A DNA stretch of 64,000 nt from an uncultured Glaciecola sp. (GCA_937125395.1 CAKZLI010000025.1:30150-94149); one strand, 5' to 3'. Positions 19,974 through 31,863 are shown, counted from the stretch's first letter. The notes: generated by a model from the letters alone, not told the origin. A program made the numbers and translations.

Positions 19974-20348
19974 ATGGGATTATTTAGTGGTATGTTAGGC
20001 AATGCAGCAGAAATTGATATTGATGAGATTCAAGCAGAGCTTTCCCCAGTGTTAGCGTCAGATGAGAGTGTAACGAATGCGTATAAACTAATACGCGATA
20101 TGATTATTTTTACGTCTAGCCGGTTAATTTTAATTGATAAACAAGGTGTGACCGGCAAAAAAGTCGAATACCATAGCATTCCCTTTAAAGCGATCACCCA
20201 ATTTAAAGTAGAAACAGCAGGACATTTTGATATGGAATCAGAGCTCAAAATTTATGTATCGGGTCAAGCTGCTCCAATGGAAATCACCATGACGCCTGAC
20301 AGCGCCATAGGCATTCAGCAATCCCTTGCCAATAATATGTTTAAGTAG
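19974..20348 (+). CDS. Bacterial PH-domain protein
   Basis: 124 aa, mostly a single pleckstrin-homology-like beta domain (PF08000-type). Visible strands include MIIFTSSRLILIDKQGVTGKKVEYHSI and ITQFKVETAGHFDMESELKIYV. The start at 19974 is fixed by AAGGAG (19961-19966) 7 nt upstream; the ATG at 19969 is followed directly by a stop. Cytoplasmic, no membrane segment. Function unknown. It ends where the convergent peptidase gene ends (zero gap). Confidence 0.85.
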   Translation: MGLFSGMLGNAAEIDIDEIQAELSPVLASDESVTNAYKLIRDMIIFTSSRLILIDKQGVTGKKVEYHSIPFKAITQFKVETAGHFDMESELKIYVSGQAAPMEITMTPDSAIGIQQSLANNMFK

Positions 20349-22637
20349 TTATTTTAAATACGTATCAAAATGATGCGTGATTGTTTTAAACATATGAATT
20401 TGTGTGTTTTTTCCTCGGATACTGTGTTTTTTGCCGGGGTAATCCATCACATGAAACAACTTCGCGTTATCTTGTAGATGTTTGTATAACTTAGTGGCGT
20501 GGGTAAACAATACATTATCGTCGGCCATGCCATGATAAATAAGTAGGTCGCCCTGTAAGTTATGTGCATATGGAAACACCGAGGAAGCGTCATACGCCGC
20601 TTTATCGGTATTAGGGTTGCCCATGTAGCGTTCCGTGTAGTGAGTGTCGTACAAGCGCCATTCAGTGACTGGCGCACCCGATACGCCAGCGGCAAAATAA
20701 TCAGGTGCTTTAAACATCGCCATTAGGCTCATATAACCGCCATAGCTATGTCCATATACACCGATCTTCTCCGGATCAACAAAATCTAGCGTCCGTAAAA
20801 AATCCACACCGCGTTTTTGATCATCAATCTCAACTGTGCCCATCGCTTTATATATCGGATCTTCAAACGCCTTACCGCGATAGTTAGACCCACGATTATC
20901 GATACTAAAAACGACGTAACCTTGTTGCGCCCAGTATTGGAACATCAAGCCGCGGTTACCCGCCCATTTGTTCGTCACTACTTGCGCAATTGGACCGCCA
21001 TAATGGTAAACAATAACAGGATGTTTACCGGTGATTGTTGCAGGTTTATATAAACGATAATGCAAGGTGGTTGTGTTATCTTTATTTTGGGCATTGACAC
21101 CATCCGCAAACGATAAGGTACCAAACTCCGGTGCTATCCAATCAGCATAGTAGGCTGATAATGGATGCGATGAGTTACCGACAACGGCATTTTCGTCGAG
21201 CCAAGTGATAAATGTGCCTGTATGTGTAAATAGAGCGGTTTGTGGTGGCGTATTGATGTTGGAGAACACATTGGCGTAAATCGAGGCATCTTGAGCAAAC
21301 TGCACACTATGGCTGCTACCTAATTCAGTGATCCGAGTCAGTGCACTTGTTTGCATATTCACTGCATATAAATGCGACTCTAGCGGCGTATCTTTGCGCG
21401 CATTGATATAAATAGTGTTCTCTTTGGCTGAGACAGCAGCAATGCCCGTGACAACCCAATCACCTTGAGTTAATTGACGCAATAATTGCCCATCATTGCG
21501 ATACAGATACAAATGTTTGAATCCATCGCGTTCAGATGCCCAGATAAATCGCTGCCCATCATCTAAAAAGTACAAATCATCGTGCAAATTAACCCACGTA
21601 TCACTGCGTTCAGTTAATAACGTGGATTGCGCAGCGGTCGTATAATTAAATTGTTGTAAGGTGAGTGTCTGTTGATCACGAGATTGTATTTGGAAGGTTA
21701 ATGTCGTGCTATCACGCATCCATTTTACACGTGGTAAGTAGATATCGGTATTGATTGATGTAACGGATTGATCCGCGGGAAAAGCATTTAGTTGCACTTG
21801 TTTGCGAGTACCAGAAGTAATCTCTTGAACGTACAAATCTATTAGTACGTTGTTGGTGCCAGCTTTTGGGTAGCGCTGCGCAATAGTGGTGATCCGCTCA
21901 GCATAAATTTCTGAACGGGTAATCATCTCAACCGGTGATTCATCGATCCGTGTAAACGCAATTTTGGATTCATCCCCCGCCCACCAATAGCCGGTGAGAC
22001 GACTCATTTCTTCTTGGGCAACAAATTCAGCCATACCATATTTGATTACCCCACCGCCTTGAGTCGTAATCGCCTGTTCAATGCCGGTAGCAATGTTCAG
22101 GATAAAGAGGTTTTGGTCACGGATAAACGAGATAAAGTTACCTTTCGGCGACAAAGTAATATCGGTTTCAAATTCAGGTGTGGCCAGCAAACGCTTAGCT
22201 TTTGCCTCACCTAAGCGGTAATAGTAAGCATCACCGGCCAGTGGAAACAAAAGCGCCTTACCATCTGCCGACCAACTGTAAGATAGGATCCCTGAACCCG
22301 ATACACGCATTCGCTCACGCCGAGCTTTTTCTTCGTCGGATAAGTTTTCATCACCGGTATGCAGATCATCAGCATCAAAGAGTAAACGCGATTGCTGGTC
22401 CTTGATATGGTATTCCCACAAATCAAAGCGCTGTGTGTCATTGGCTTTGGCCCGAATAAACGTCACACGTTGACCGTCAGGTGATAGCTTAACCATACCA
22501 GGTGCGGTGCCGTACAGGGCTGGGGCTGAAAAAATACGTTCGATTGATAACGTGTCAGCCACTGTGGCCTGCGAAGTGACAACCGAAGTAAACATAAAAG
22601 TGAACAGAAATAGGGCGGCCAGTGGGCTATTTTTCAT
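20349..22637 (-). CDS. Prolyl oligopeptidase family S9 peptidase (DPP-IV-like)
   Basis: Secreted or periplasmic serine peptidase expected to release X-Pro dipeptides. From the ATG at 22637 it is 762 aa with a signal peptide (MKNSPLAALFLFTFMF... up to about residue 27). Residues about 35-500 form the beta-propeller; about 510-762 the alpha/beta-hydrolase domain. Catalytic Ser lies in GVYGHSYGGYMS, Asp in HGMADDNVLF, His in KKHSIRGK. An in-frame ATG at 22694 would add 19 polar residues before the signal, so it was rejected. Confidence 0.92.
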   Translation of the reverse strand: MKNSPLAALFLFTFMFTSVVTSQATVADTLSIERIFSAPALYGTAPGMVKLSPDGQRVTFIRAKANDTQRFDLWEYHIKDQQSRLLFDADDLHTGDENLSDEEKARRERMRVSGSGILSYSWSADGKALLFPLAGDAYYYRLGEAKAKRLLATPEFETDITLSPKGNFISFIRDQNLFILNIATGIEQAITTQGGGVIKYGMAEFVAQEEMSRLTGYWWAGDESKIAFTRIDESPVEMITRSEIYAERITTIAQRYPKAGTNNVLIDLYVQEITSGTRKQVQLNAFPADQSVTSINTDIYLPRVKWMRDSTTLTFQIQSRDQQTLTLQQFNYTTAAQSTLLTERSDTWVNLHDDLYFLDDGQRFIWASERDGFKHLYLYRNDGQLLRQLTQGDWVVTGIAAVSAKENTIYINARKDTPLESHLYAVNMQTSALTRITELGSSHSVQFAQDASIYANVFSNINTPPQTALFTHTGTFITWLDENAVVGNSSHPLSAYYADWIAPEFGTLSFADGVNAQNKDNTTTLHYRLYKPATITGKHPVIVYHYGGPIAQVVTNKWAGNRGLMFQYWAQQGYVVFSIDNRGSNYRGKAFEDPIYKAMGTVEIDDQKRGVDFLRTLDFVDPEKIGVYGHSYGGYMSLMAMFKAPDYFAAGVSGAPVTEWRLYDTHYTERYMGNPNTDKAAYDASSVFPYAHNLQGDLLIYHGMADDNVLFTHATKLYKHLQDNAKLFHVMDYPGKKHSIRGKNTQIHMFKTITHHFDTYLK

Positions 22638-22720
22638 ATTATTACCATAGAGTTGAATGACTTTATACAGGTTATAATTTACCATGTTTGGCATCTGAGA
22701 CGAACAATAAATATTGCTTA

Positions 22721-23350
22721 ATGACTGATATTAGAAAAACAGCCTGCGTGATTGGCGCGACCGGTTTAGTGGGTAAAGCACTAGTTAACCAACTGCTAGC
22801 CCATCCTGGCTATAAACAAGTAACCTGTTTGGTTAGGCGTCCTTTGACCGCGCAAGATTATCTTGACCCTGAAGGTAAGTTGCAGCCGGTGGTGATTGAT
22901 TTTGAACAATTACAAGATTATCAAGGCTATTTTACGGTGGATCATGTGTATTGTTGTTTGGGGACGACGATTAAACAAGCCGGCAGTCGTTCTGCGTTTA
23001 GACGCGTTGACTTTGAATATATTCATGTCTGTGCACAACTAGCTAGAGCACAACGAGCACAAGGGTTTGTGTGGATTTCGAGTGTAGGTGCAAATAAACA
23101 TAGCAAAAACTTTTACTTAAAAGTGAAAGGTGAGTTAGAGTCATCTATAATTTCAATGCCACAGTTACAACATGCGGCTGCGGTTAGGCCATCATTGTTA
23201 GTTGGTCATCGAGCCATCGCAAGACCAGCTGAACAATGGGGAATCAAAATAGCGCAATTATTTTCCATGTTGTTTATCGGGCGGCTCGCTAAATATAAAC
23301 CCGTGCCGGCGGCAAGTGTCGCTGCACAGATGATTAAACTACAACCATAA
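22721..23350 (+). CDS. NAD(P)-binding oxidoreductase, HTATIP2/YbjT-like
   Basis: Atypical short-chain dehydrogenase with an N-terminal Rossmann motif VIGATGLVGKALVNQLL. 209 aa from the ATG at 22721. YCCLGTTIKQAGS, FVWISSVGANKHSKNFYLKVKGELE and VRPSLLVGHR are typical of the HTATIP2-like family, with YLKVKGE as the Tyr-X3-Lys equivalent. Substrate not known. Divergent from the peptidase, 83 bp apart, and 16 bp before trmN. Confidence 0.85.
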   Translation: MTDIRKTACVIGATGLVGKALVNQLLAHPGYKQVTCLVRRPLTAQDYLDPEGKLQPVVIDFEQLQDYQGYFTVDHVYCCLGTTIKQAGSRSAFRRVDFEYIHVCAQLARAQRAQGFVWISSVGANKHSKNFYLKVKGELESSIISMPQLQHAAAVRPSLLVGHRAIARPAEQWGIKIAQLFSMLFIGRLAKYKPVPAASVAAQMIKLQP

Positions 23351-23366
23351 TAGTGACTACAAAGGC

Positions 23367-24146
23367 ATGCCTGAACCTAACGAAAATGTCGATAATAATA
23401 CTAGATTAAACCGCAATGTGCCTTTTGCAGGCTTTCGGTTTAAACAGTTCTCTGTTGCACATGATAAGTGTGCAATGAAAGTGGGGACGGATAGCATTAT
23501 GCTCGGAAGTTGGACACAACCAAATGAAGATGATGTGTCTATTTTAGATATTGGTTCAGGCTCAGGCGTGTTGACGTTGATGATGGCTCAGCAAGCAAGT
23601 AACAAGGCACATATTGTTGGTGTTGAAACCGATTATAAAGCGTACCGTCAATCGGTTGTAAATGCTTTCAACTCGCCTTTTAATGATCAGGTAAATTTTG
23701 TTCAGGCAAAGATCCAGCATTTTTATTCGTCGAATAAATACCAATTGATCTTATCCAATCCACCTTATTATCACCTTAATCAGTTCCAAGAAGGTATTGC
23801 AGATAAGCATCTACAACGCATCAAAGCGCGCAGTCAATTAACACTTTCACATGATGAATTATTACGACATGTGCATCGGTTACTTGAATCTACAGGGCGT
23901 TTTTGTTGTGTGATTCCGACCCCATTGGTACATAAGTTTGAGCATTTGGCACTGCAATATGGATTGTATTTGAATCAGCGCTTGGATGTCCATAGCGGCA
24001 TTTATAACGTTTCCATTCGAAGTTTATTAACATTCTCATACCAAAAAAGTATACTAGCGACTTCTCGGCTAGTGATTTATGATACTGCGGGTGGTTATAC
24101 CCCAGAATATCAGTCCTTATGTAAAGATTTCTACTTGAATTTTTAG
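23367..24146 (+). CDS. trmN: tRNA1(Val) (adenine-37-N6)-methyltransferase
   Basis: Methylates A37 of tRNA-Val1 (E. coli YfiC/TrmN6). 259 aa: the conserved opening FRFKQFSVAHDKCAMKVGTDSIMLG, the SAM-binding DIGSGSGVLT (residues 61-70) and the N6-adenine catalytic motif NPPYY (131-135) followed by HLNQF. E. coli's protein is about 245 aa. It has its own weak ribosome site and sits 16 bp behind the oxidoreductase gene. Confidence 0.92.
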   Translation: MPEPNENVDNNTRLNRNVPFAGFRFKQFSVAHDKCAMKVGTDSIMLGSWTQPNEDDVSILDIGSGSGVLTLMMAQQASNKAHIVGVETDYKAYRQSVVNAFNSPFNDQVNFVQAKIQHFYSSNKYQLILSNPPYYHLNQFQEGIADKHLQRIKARSQLTLSHDELLRHVHRLLESTGRFCCVIPTPLVHKFEHLALQYGLYLNQRLDVHSGIYNVSIRSLLTFSYQKSILATSRLVIYDTAGGYTPEYQSLCKDFYLNF

Positions 24147-24216
24147 GTCAATCGACGCCCACATTTCGATACGAATACCCGTATCAACTTTTTATGAATA
24201 GACAACGGAGAGACGT

Positions 24217-24729
24217 TTGAGCCAAATTTGGATTGCAGAGGCTATCGGGGCGATTGCTATAGTATTTAATGTATTTGGATATCGTAGTAATGACATGCAG
24301 CGGTTTTTGGTGTTTTCTGGTTGTGCGATGATATGTTTAAGTACGCACTTTTTCTTATTAGATGCACTTGCTGCTGGTATTGGATGTGGCTTAGCAGCTA
24401 TCCGTAATGCGGTCGCATTAAAGTTTAAAGGCAAACGGATCTTGGTGTTATTTTTGAGTTTAACGATTGGTTTCTTTTTGTTTGAATGGTTCGTGTTGGC
24501 CCATGGTTACCTTATTTTGTTAGCTTATGGCGCTTCAATTATTTTTACAGCCGGCTCAATTGTGATAACGGATGTAGCAGTAATGCGGCGTTGGTTTATT
24601 TTTGCTGAATCGTTAGGTTTGCTGTATGCCCTTGGAGTAGGCAGTATCTTTGGTTCGGTATTTAACACCATCAATCTATTCAGTATTGCGCTTAAATCTT
24701 GGCAACAACGGCAGCAATCACAACAATAA
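24217..24729 (+). CDS. ygjV: YgjV family inner-membrane protein
   Basis: 170 aa, strongly hydrophobic with about five membrane segments, matching the bacterial inner-membrane protein family YgjV (PF10688). Conserved features: the opening IAEAIGAIAIVFNVFGYRSNDMQRF and the C-terminal AESLGLLYALGVGSIFGSVFNTINL. The start is a TTG at 24217, supported by CGGAG (24206-24210) 6 nt upstream; no better in-frame ATG exists. Molecular function unknown. A strong bidirectional terminator follows. Confidence 0.85.
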   Translation: MSQIWIAEAIGAIAIVFNVFGYRSNDMQRFLVFSGCAMICLSTHFFLLDALAAGIGCGLAAIRNAVALKFKGKRILVLFLSLTIGFFLFEWFVLAHGYLILLAYGASIIFTAGSIVITDVAVMRRWFIFAESLGLLYALGVGSIFGSVFNTINLFSIALKSWQQRQQSQQ

Positions 24730-24750
24730 TCACAAGCACATCAGGCATAA

Positions 24751-24796
24751 AAAAAACCGTTATTGCATGACACGACTCATACAATAACGGTTTTTT
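24751..24796. terminator. Bidirectional terminator between ygjV and exbD
   Basis: AAAAAACCGTTATTG (24751-24765) pairs perfectly with CAATAACGGTTTTTT (24782-24796). Four more pairs (ATGA/TCAT) lie inside after a mismatch. A-run on one side and T-run on the other make it functional for both convergent genes. Confidence 0.92.
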
Positions 24797-24811
24797 AAAA
24801 TGAGATAATAG

Positions 24812-25213
24812 TTATTTTTTAACCAGTACCGATACTTTATTAATACCCGCTATCTTAGCTTGGTTCATCACTTCTACGACAATACCATGTTCAGTATCCT
24901 CGTCAGCCTGTATAGCGGCAGAATCAGTGTTGTTCTCAGCTAAATATGTTTGGATATTAGCAACAACACGACGAATATCGACTTCACGACCATTCATCTT
25001 AATCACACCCATATCATCGATTTGGATTGATAGAGATTTGCTTGGCTGCTGTGATTCAGTATTGTCTTTAGGACGAGAAGCGTCTAGTCCTTTTTCCTTA
25101 ACAAATGACGTTGTTACGATAAAGAAGATTAACATAATGAATACGATGTCTAGCATCGGGGTCATATCAATCTGTGCGTCATCATCACTAGAGGTATGCT
25201 TTTTTCTTTTCAT
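24812..25213 (-). CDS. exbD: ExbD/TolR-family biopolymer transport protein (orphan)
   Basis: Proton-channel component of TonB- or Tol-type energising complexes. 133 aa: short cytoplasmic N-terminus, a single membrane helix beginning MTPMLDIVFIMLIFFIVTTSF with the proton-carrying Asp22, and a periplasmic domain ending in VSVLVKK. Such proteins need an ExbB/TolQ partner; none is present within the window, and the upstream gene on the same strand (25329-26114) is unrelated. It probably pairs with an ExbB encoded elsewhere. Confidence 0.9.
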   Translation of the reverse strand: MKRKKHTSSDDDAQIDMTPMLDIVFIMLIFFIVTTSFVKEKGLDASRPKDNTESQQPSKSLSIQIDDMGVIKMNGREVDIRRVVANIQTYLAENNTDSAAIQADEDTEHGIVVEVMNQAKIAGINKVSVLVKK

Positions 25214-25328
25214 AAGCCTTTTTTTCTTATTCCATAAACGTTTCAGTCTTATAGTATAAAGAAAATCTCAAAAATGGGTAGGGGTTTTGTAAACAGAATT
25301 TACATTTTTTTTTGATTTACACCAAAAA

Positions 25329-26114
25329 TTAGACCATAGATCGGCCTAACCAGGCAAAATATGTCAGTAATTCATTGGCAATTGTCTGACGATGCACTCC
25401 TTCTGGATACGCACCTGCTTTTGCCATACTGGATTGTTTTGTTCCTGATACCAAAAAATGATTAGTAATAGGATGATCTTGGATAACTGATTCAAATGCC
25501 CGTGCACATAGCTCTTCGGGCTTAGCAAAATAGAGACTTTGTTGGATCTTATCTAATGCAACAGCTTGATAAAAATAATCACTAGGGGTCGTTTGCTGTG
25601 GCGCGAGCAGGATATGTGCAAAGCAACGCGTCAGTTGCTCATTTAATGGATGCTCTTGCATGGCATATTGATGTTGTCCCAAAAATAATACAGAGGCAAA
25701 TTCTTGCATAGGCGCATCAGGATACAATTTTTGTCCAATGTAGTGATCAAAGGCATGAAACCATTCATGCGCTAGGCTGCCAGCTCCGGCATTTTTGGCT
25801 AAGCTGATTTCGTGTTTTAGTGGAGTGTAATGAGCGCATACTCCAGGTCGGCCGCCTTTGCCAAACGCCACTCCTAAGCGGCCTTTTAAAGAGATAACCT
25901 GCTCTGGCACTTGTAAAATGTCACAAAGATCGTACAGTGCATCAAAGAACAAATTAGCGGCCAATTGCTGCTCTGCTGCGGTTACCCAGCGGCCAATTTC
26001 GATAGTACGAAAGCCAAATAGCTTCATAATATCGCCAAAGGTGACGTCTGCTCCGCCTCGATGTGTTTGTCCGTTTCGATAAAAACCTCGATGTAAACGA
26101 GATGATTCGGTCAT
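25329..26114 (-). CDS. CLCA_X/LPD1-type protein with HEWFH metallopeptidase motif
   Basis: 261 aa from the ATG at 26114; an in-frame GTG at 26123 would add three residues. The segment FGFRTIEIGRWVTAAEQQ through SLAHEWFHAFDHYIGQ resembles the LPD1 domain of phage and conjugative-element polyvalent proteins. It also resembles the chromosomal CLCA_X family of Vibrio and Shewanella relatives. His116-Glu-Trp-Phe-His120 is a gluzincin-like zinc motif, preceded by GAGSLA. No signal peptide, so cytoplasmic. Peptidase activity is inferred. It follows fldB by about 30 bp on the same strand. Confidence 0.75.
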   Translation of the reverse strand: MTESSRLHRGFYRNGQTHRGGADVTFGDIMKLFGFRTIEIGRWVTAAEQQLAANLFFDALYDLCDILQVPEQVISLKGRLGVAFGKGGRPGVCAHYTPLKHEISLAKNAGAGSLAHEWFHAFDHYIGQKLYPDAPMQEFASVLFLGQHQYAMQEHPLNEQLTRCFAHILLAPQQTTPSDYFYQAVALDKIQQSLYFAKPEELCARAFESVIQDHPITNHFLVSGTKQSSMAKAGAYPEGVHRQTIANELLTYFAWLGRSMV

Positions 26115-26144
26115 GTATGACACCGATGTGAGCGACTCATAGGA

Positions 26145-26684
26145 TTAAGCTGCGCTGAAAAGTTCAGCATAGACTTGTTCACACCATGCACTGATCCTGG
26201 CATCCGTTTCGTCATATTGATTTTCATCGTCTAATGATAAACCAACAAAAAAAGTACCGTCATCCGTTAGTGCTTTAGATGCGATAAAATCATAGCCTTC
26301 ATTCGGCCAGTAGCCCACAATATCGGCACCATTAGGCACAATCACATCATGTAGCATGCCGACGGCATCTTGAAACCATTCCGCATAACCTAGTTGGTCG
26401 CCTAAACCAAAGATCCCTGCTTTTTTATCTGTAAAGCCAACCGCTGCGATATCTTCCCATTTGGATTCCCAGTCTTCTTGTAACTCACCAAAATCCCACG
26501 TTGAAATGCCCAATAATACATTGTCGTAGCGGTCAATCTCAGATAATGGCGTGTCTTTAATATTAAACATATGCACAACGAGTTCTGCATCAAGCAATTC
26601 CAATTGTGTTTTGATTTTTTCTGCTGCCATTTCTGTGTAGCAAGTTGTTGAGCCATAAAATAGTCCAATGGTGTGCTTTGCCAA
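26145..26684 (-). CDS. fldB: Flavodoxin FldB
   Basis: Small FMN electron carrier. The core AKHTIGLFYGSTTCYTEMAAEKI and later WDFGELQEDWE, LGDQLGYAEWFQDAVGMLHD and GYWPNEGYDF follow E. coli FldB closely, rather than FldA. About 179 aa. I chose the TTG at 26684 because GAGG (26697-26694) lies 9 nt upstream and the product then matches family length. An in-frame ATG at 26699 would add five residues but has no ribosome site. First gene of a likely pair with the CLCA_X-type gene. Confidence 0.9.
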   Translation of the reverse strand: MAKHTIGLFYGSTTCYTEMAAEKIKTQLELLDAELVVHMFNIKDTPLSEIDRYDNVLLGISTWDFGELQEDWESKWEDIAAVGFTDKKAGIFGLGDQLGYAEWFQDAVGMLHDVIVPNGADIVGYWPNEGYDFIASKALTDDGTFFVGLSLDDENQYDETDARISAWCEQVYAELFSAA

Positions 26685-26836
26685 CGTGAGATACCTCATC
26701 TATATATTATGGGGGAAGTGTATCAAAAACTTTATTTGTCAGCAGTAACTTGTGGTGATCGAGATAGAATTGGTGGCATTAAATGTGAACTTACGTCACA
26801 ATATTGAGCTATTTTTAGCAATATTGACGTACGTAT

Positions 26837-29344
<2,508 letters not shown>

Positions 29345-29629
29345 TTATTGAGGAAGATTAAACATCTTTTCTTTGCGCCATTGTTCATCAGTGAATGTTT
29401 TAATCGAAATAGCATGCATTGAACCGTCGGCAATTTTATCGGAGAGTGGTCCATATACAAACTGTTGACGTTTGACTCGTGACATTTCAGCAAATTGTTC
29501 ACTCACCGCGATAATATTAAAATGTGACCCGTCACTTTTGACGTGTACTTCAGTTAACTGCAACTTGGTCAGTAAAAATTGTTCTAATTCTTGTGTTGTC
29601 ATAGGGGTAACCGTGTCGTTGATATCCAT
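29345..29629 (-). CDS. ibaG: BolA-family protein IbaG
   Basis: Acid-stress BolA paralogue thought to act with monothiol glutaredoxin in Fe-S handling. 94 aa; SDGSHFNIIAVSEQFAEMSRVKRQQFVYGPL matches the family core. M10 (MTTQELEQF) is an alternative start giving 85 aa, closer to E. coli's 84. The position between mlaB and murA is the same as in E. coli. Confidence 0.92.
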   Translation of the reverse strand: MDINDTVTPMTTQELEQFLLTKLQLTEVHVKSDGSHFNIIAVSEQFAEMSRVKRQQFVYGPLSDKIADGSMHAISIKTFTDEQWRKEKMFNLPQ

Positions 29630-29648
29630 TGTTGGTTAAGTGGATGGG

Positions 29649-29939
29649 TTAGCAAAAAAAAGTCTCAGCACTACTTAACCGTGCAAGTTGCAGTAATTTA
29701 TCAGGAATATTGTGCCATGCAAGAGACAACTTCCGCGTTTGTGCATCGCGACAAATGTTTAAAAGCCAAGCTAAACCGGCAGTATCAATACTTGAGACCT
29801 GTTTAAGGTCAATATTTAATTGGCTTAAGCCGCTTAATGCTTGCTTGTGTGTGATGAAAAAATCCTGAGTAATCGTTTGATTATTCAACACCCCATTTAG
29901 TATCACACTTTGCTGATTAAATTCAATGGATAGACTCAT
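29649..29939 (-). CDS. mlaB: Phospholipid transport protein MlaB (STAS domain)
   Basis: Cytoplasmic STAS-domain subunit that stabilises the MlaFEDB ABC transporter. 96 aa, one STAS fold; the loop SSIDTAGLAWLLNICRDA contains the conserved Thr region. The start overlaps the mlaC stop by 4 bp, indicating coupled translation. Confidence 0.9.
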   Translation of the reverse strand: MSLSIEFNQQSVILNGVLNNQTITQDFFITHKQALSGLSQLNIDLKQVSSIDTAGLAWLLNICRDAQTRKLSLAWHNIPDKLLQLARLSSAETFFC

Positions 29940-30595
29940 TGAGCGACATCTGTGATTTGTAAGTTGATCGGCGAGTCGATTTTTTGCTGCATCATAGCGA
30001 TGACCGTTTCGATCCCATCTTGACGAAGGATTGATTCGAACTCACTGCGTTTACTAGACAACAAACTAATGCCTTCTGCAACCATATCATATGCCGCCCA
30101 TTGATTGGTTTTGCGGTTTTTACGTACTTTAAATGCCACTTTGATATCTGGCTTCCCAGCTTCTTGGATTAGTGCACGAACCGTGACAATTTTCTTGTTA
30201 GTAATGTCAGTACTAGGTTCAAAGGTCACCGTTTGGTCATTGTAATAACCCATTGCGTTGGCGTAAGTAGTAACGAGGTATTCGCGAAACACATTCACAA
30301 ATTCGCCTAGTTGCTGCTTGGGAACTTTACGAGCTTGATTACCTAAAACCATAAACGCAGAATATTTATAATCCACATGGGGCAATAAATTCTCACGCAT
30401 GATGGTGCGTAAATGCTCAGGATTACTAGCAATTAATGCCTTTTCGTTTTTGATACGATCAAACGTTACGCTCGCTGCATCTTGGATCATCACAAACGGA
30501 TTCTCTGGACTGGCAGGCGTTTGGGCGACACTGTGGGTACTGACAATTGAACATATCAGTAATAAGAAGAGGCGCAGACTAGATTGAAGTTTCAC
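29936..30595 (-). CDS. mlaC: Phospholipid-binding protein MlaC
   Basis: Periplasmic shuttle carrying phospholipid between the outer-membrane MlaA complex and the inner-membrane MlaFEDB. 219 aa with a signal peptide cleaved after THSVA-Q (about residue 24). Family motifs: NLLPHVDYKYSAFMVLG, FREYLVTTYANAMGYY and WAAYDMVAEGISLLSSKRSEF. Located 15 bp after mlaD. Confidence 0.94.
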   Translation of the reverse strand: MKLQSSLRLFLLLICSIVSTHSVAQTPASPENPFVMIQDAASVTFDRIKNEKALIASNPEHLRTIMRENLLPHVDYKYSAFMVLGNQARKVPKQQLGEFVNVFREYLVTTYANAMGYYNDQTVTFEPSTDITNKKIVTVRALIQEAGKPDIKVAFKVRKNRKTNQWAAYDMVAEGISLLSSKRSEFESILRQDGIETVIAMMQQKIDSPINLQITDVAQ

Positions 30596-30610
30596 AGTAT
30601 TTCCTTTTTT

Positions 30611-31078
30611 TTAATCACTATCACGGCTAAATAAAAATTGGCCAATTAAATCTTCTAATACCAATGCTGACTTGGTGTCTTGAATAAAATCACCGTCAGC
30701 AAGCACAACAAAATCATCAAATGCAAATCCAGGTTGAAATCCAATATATTGTTCGCCTAACAATCCTGATGTCAAAATAGCGACCGAGCTGGTATCAGGA
30801 AAGTTTTGATAACTATCCGATACACTAAGAACAACAATCGGATTAAAATCTTCTGGGTCAAGGTAAATTGATTCTACTCGACCCACGGTGACACCGCCGA
30901 CTTTAACCGCTGAACGGGTTTTTAACCCGCCAATATTATCAAATTTAGCATACAAGGTGTAACTAGACTGTGTATCTGAAAATCCTTGATTGACGACTTT
31001 TAACGCTAGTAACAAGGTTGCAGCAATAGTTAAGATGACAAATATGCCAACCATAAGTTCAGTTTTTCGTGTGGTCAT
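30611..31078 (-). CDS. mlaD: Phospholipid transport substrate-binding protein MlaD
   Basis: Inner-membrane-anchored MCE protein that forms the periplasmic hexameric ring of the Mla transporter. 155 aa: N-terminal membrane helix (about residues 8-28) and one MCE domain with KFDNIGGLKTRSAVKVGGVTVGRV and GLLGEQYIGFQPG. The C-terminal tail is shorter than in E. coli (183 aa). Confidence 0.94.
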   Translation of the reverse strand: MTTRKTELMVGIFVILTIAATLLLALKVVNQGFSDTQSSYTLYAKFDNIGGLKTRSAVKVGGVTVGRVESIYLDPEDFNPIVVLSVSDSYQNFPDTSSVAILTSGLLGEQYIGFQPGFAFDDFVVLADGDFIQDTKSALVLEDLIGQFLFSRDSD

Positions 31079-31086
31079 GTTGACTC

Positions 31087-31863
31087 CTAATTAATGCCAA
31101 ACATCAGTGCAGTAAGCACAAAATCTAATCCTAAAACTGCGAGTGAAGAAAACACTACAGTCTGTGTCGTTGCTAGCGAAATACCCTCAGATGTCGGTAT
31201 TGCGTCATAGCCTTTAAATATCGCAATCCATGTCACGACAATTGCAAATACAATGCTTTTGATGATGCCATTAACGACATCTTTGTCCCATTCTACGGTA
31301 GCTTGCATAATTGACCAGTATGAACCTGAATCTACGCCTAGCCAATCAACACCAACTAAATGCCCGCCTAATATACCAATCGCCGAGAATATTAACGCTA
31401 ACATCGGCATAGCTATCACCCCAGCCCAGATACGCGGGGCAACGACACGGCGAAGAGGGTCAACCGCCATCATTTCTAGTGAGCTTAATTGCTCGGTTGC
31501 TTTCATTAAGCCTATTTCAGCCGTTAAAGCCGAGCCAGCTCTGCCAGCAAACAATAAAGCGGTAACCACCGGGCCTAACTCTCGTAATAAGGATAAAGAC
31601 ACCATAGGACCGAGTGAGCCCTCTGCGCCATAGTTGACTAAGATAGTATAGCCTTGTAAAGCCATGACCATACCAATAAACAAACCTGATACCATGATGA
31701 TGAGCAAAGACTGCACACCGACAACATATAGTTGCTGGATGGTAAGCCGCACGTTTTTAAGTTGCGGTACAGCGATGAGCGCACCACTTAACATCAAGAA
31801 TGCTCGGCCTACGCCATTGATTTTGGCTAAGGTACTAGCGCCTAACCCAATGACCCAGTTCAT
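31087..31863 (-). CDS. mlaE: Phospholipid ABC transporter permease MlaE
   Basis: Permease of the Mla lipid transporter. 258 aa, about five membrane segments, with the family motifs [63 protein letters not shown] and a C-terminal [14 protein letters not shown]. Overlaps mlaF by 4 bp. Confidence 0.95.
   Translation of the reverse strand: MNWVIGLGASTLAKINGVGRAFLMLSGALIAVPQLKNVRLTIQQLYVVGVQSLLIIMVSGLFIGMVMALQGYTILVNYGAEGSLGPMVSLSLLRELGPVVTALLFAGRAGSALTAEIGLMKATEQLSSLEMMAVDPLRRVVAPRIWAGVIAMPMLALIFSAIGILGGHLVGVDWLGVDSGSYWSIMQATVEWDKDVVNGIIKSIVFAIVVTWIAIFKGYDAIPTSEGISLATTQTVVFSSLAVLGLDFVLTALMFGIN

Noticed and set aside
25214..25328. Fur box upstream of exbD
   Set aside because: Searched by eye for a GATAATGATAATCATTATC-like element; the region is T-rich but shows no convincing match.
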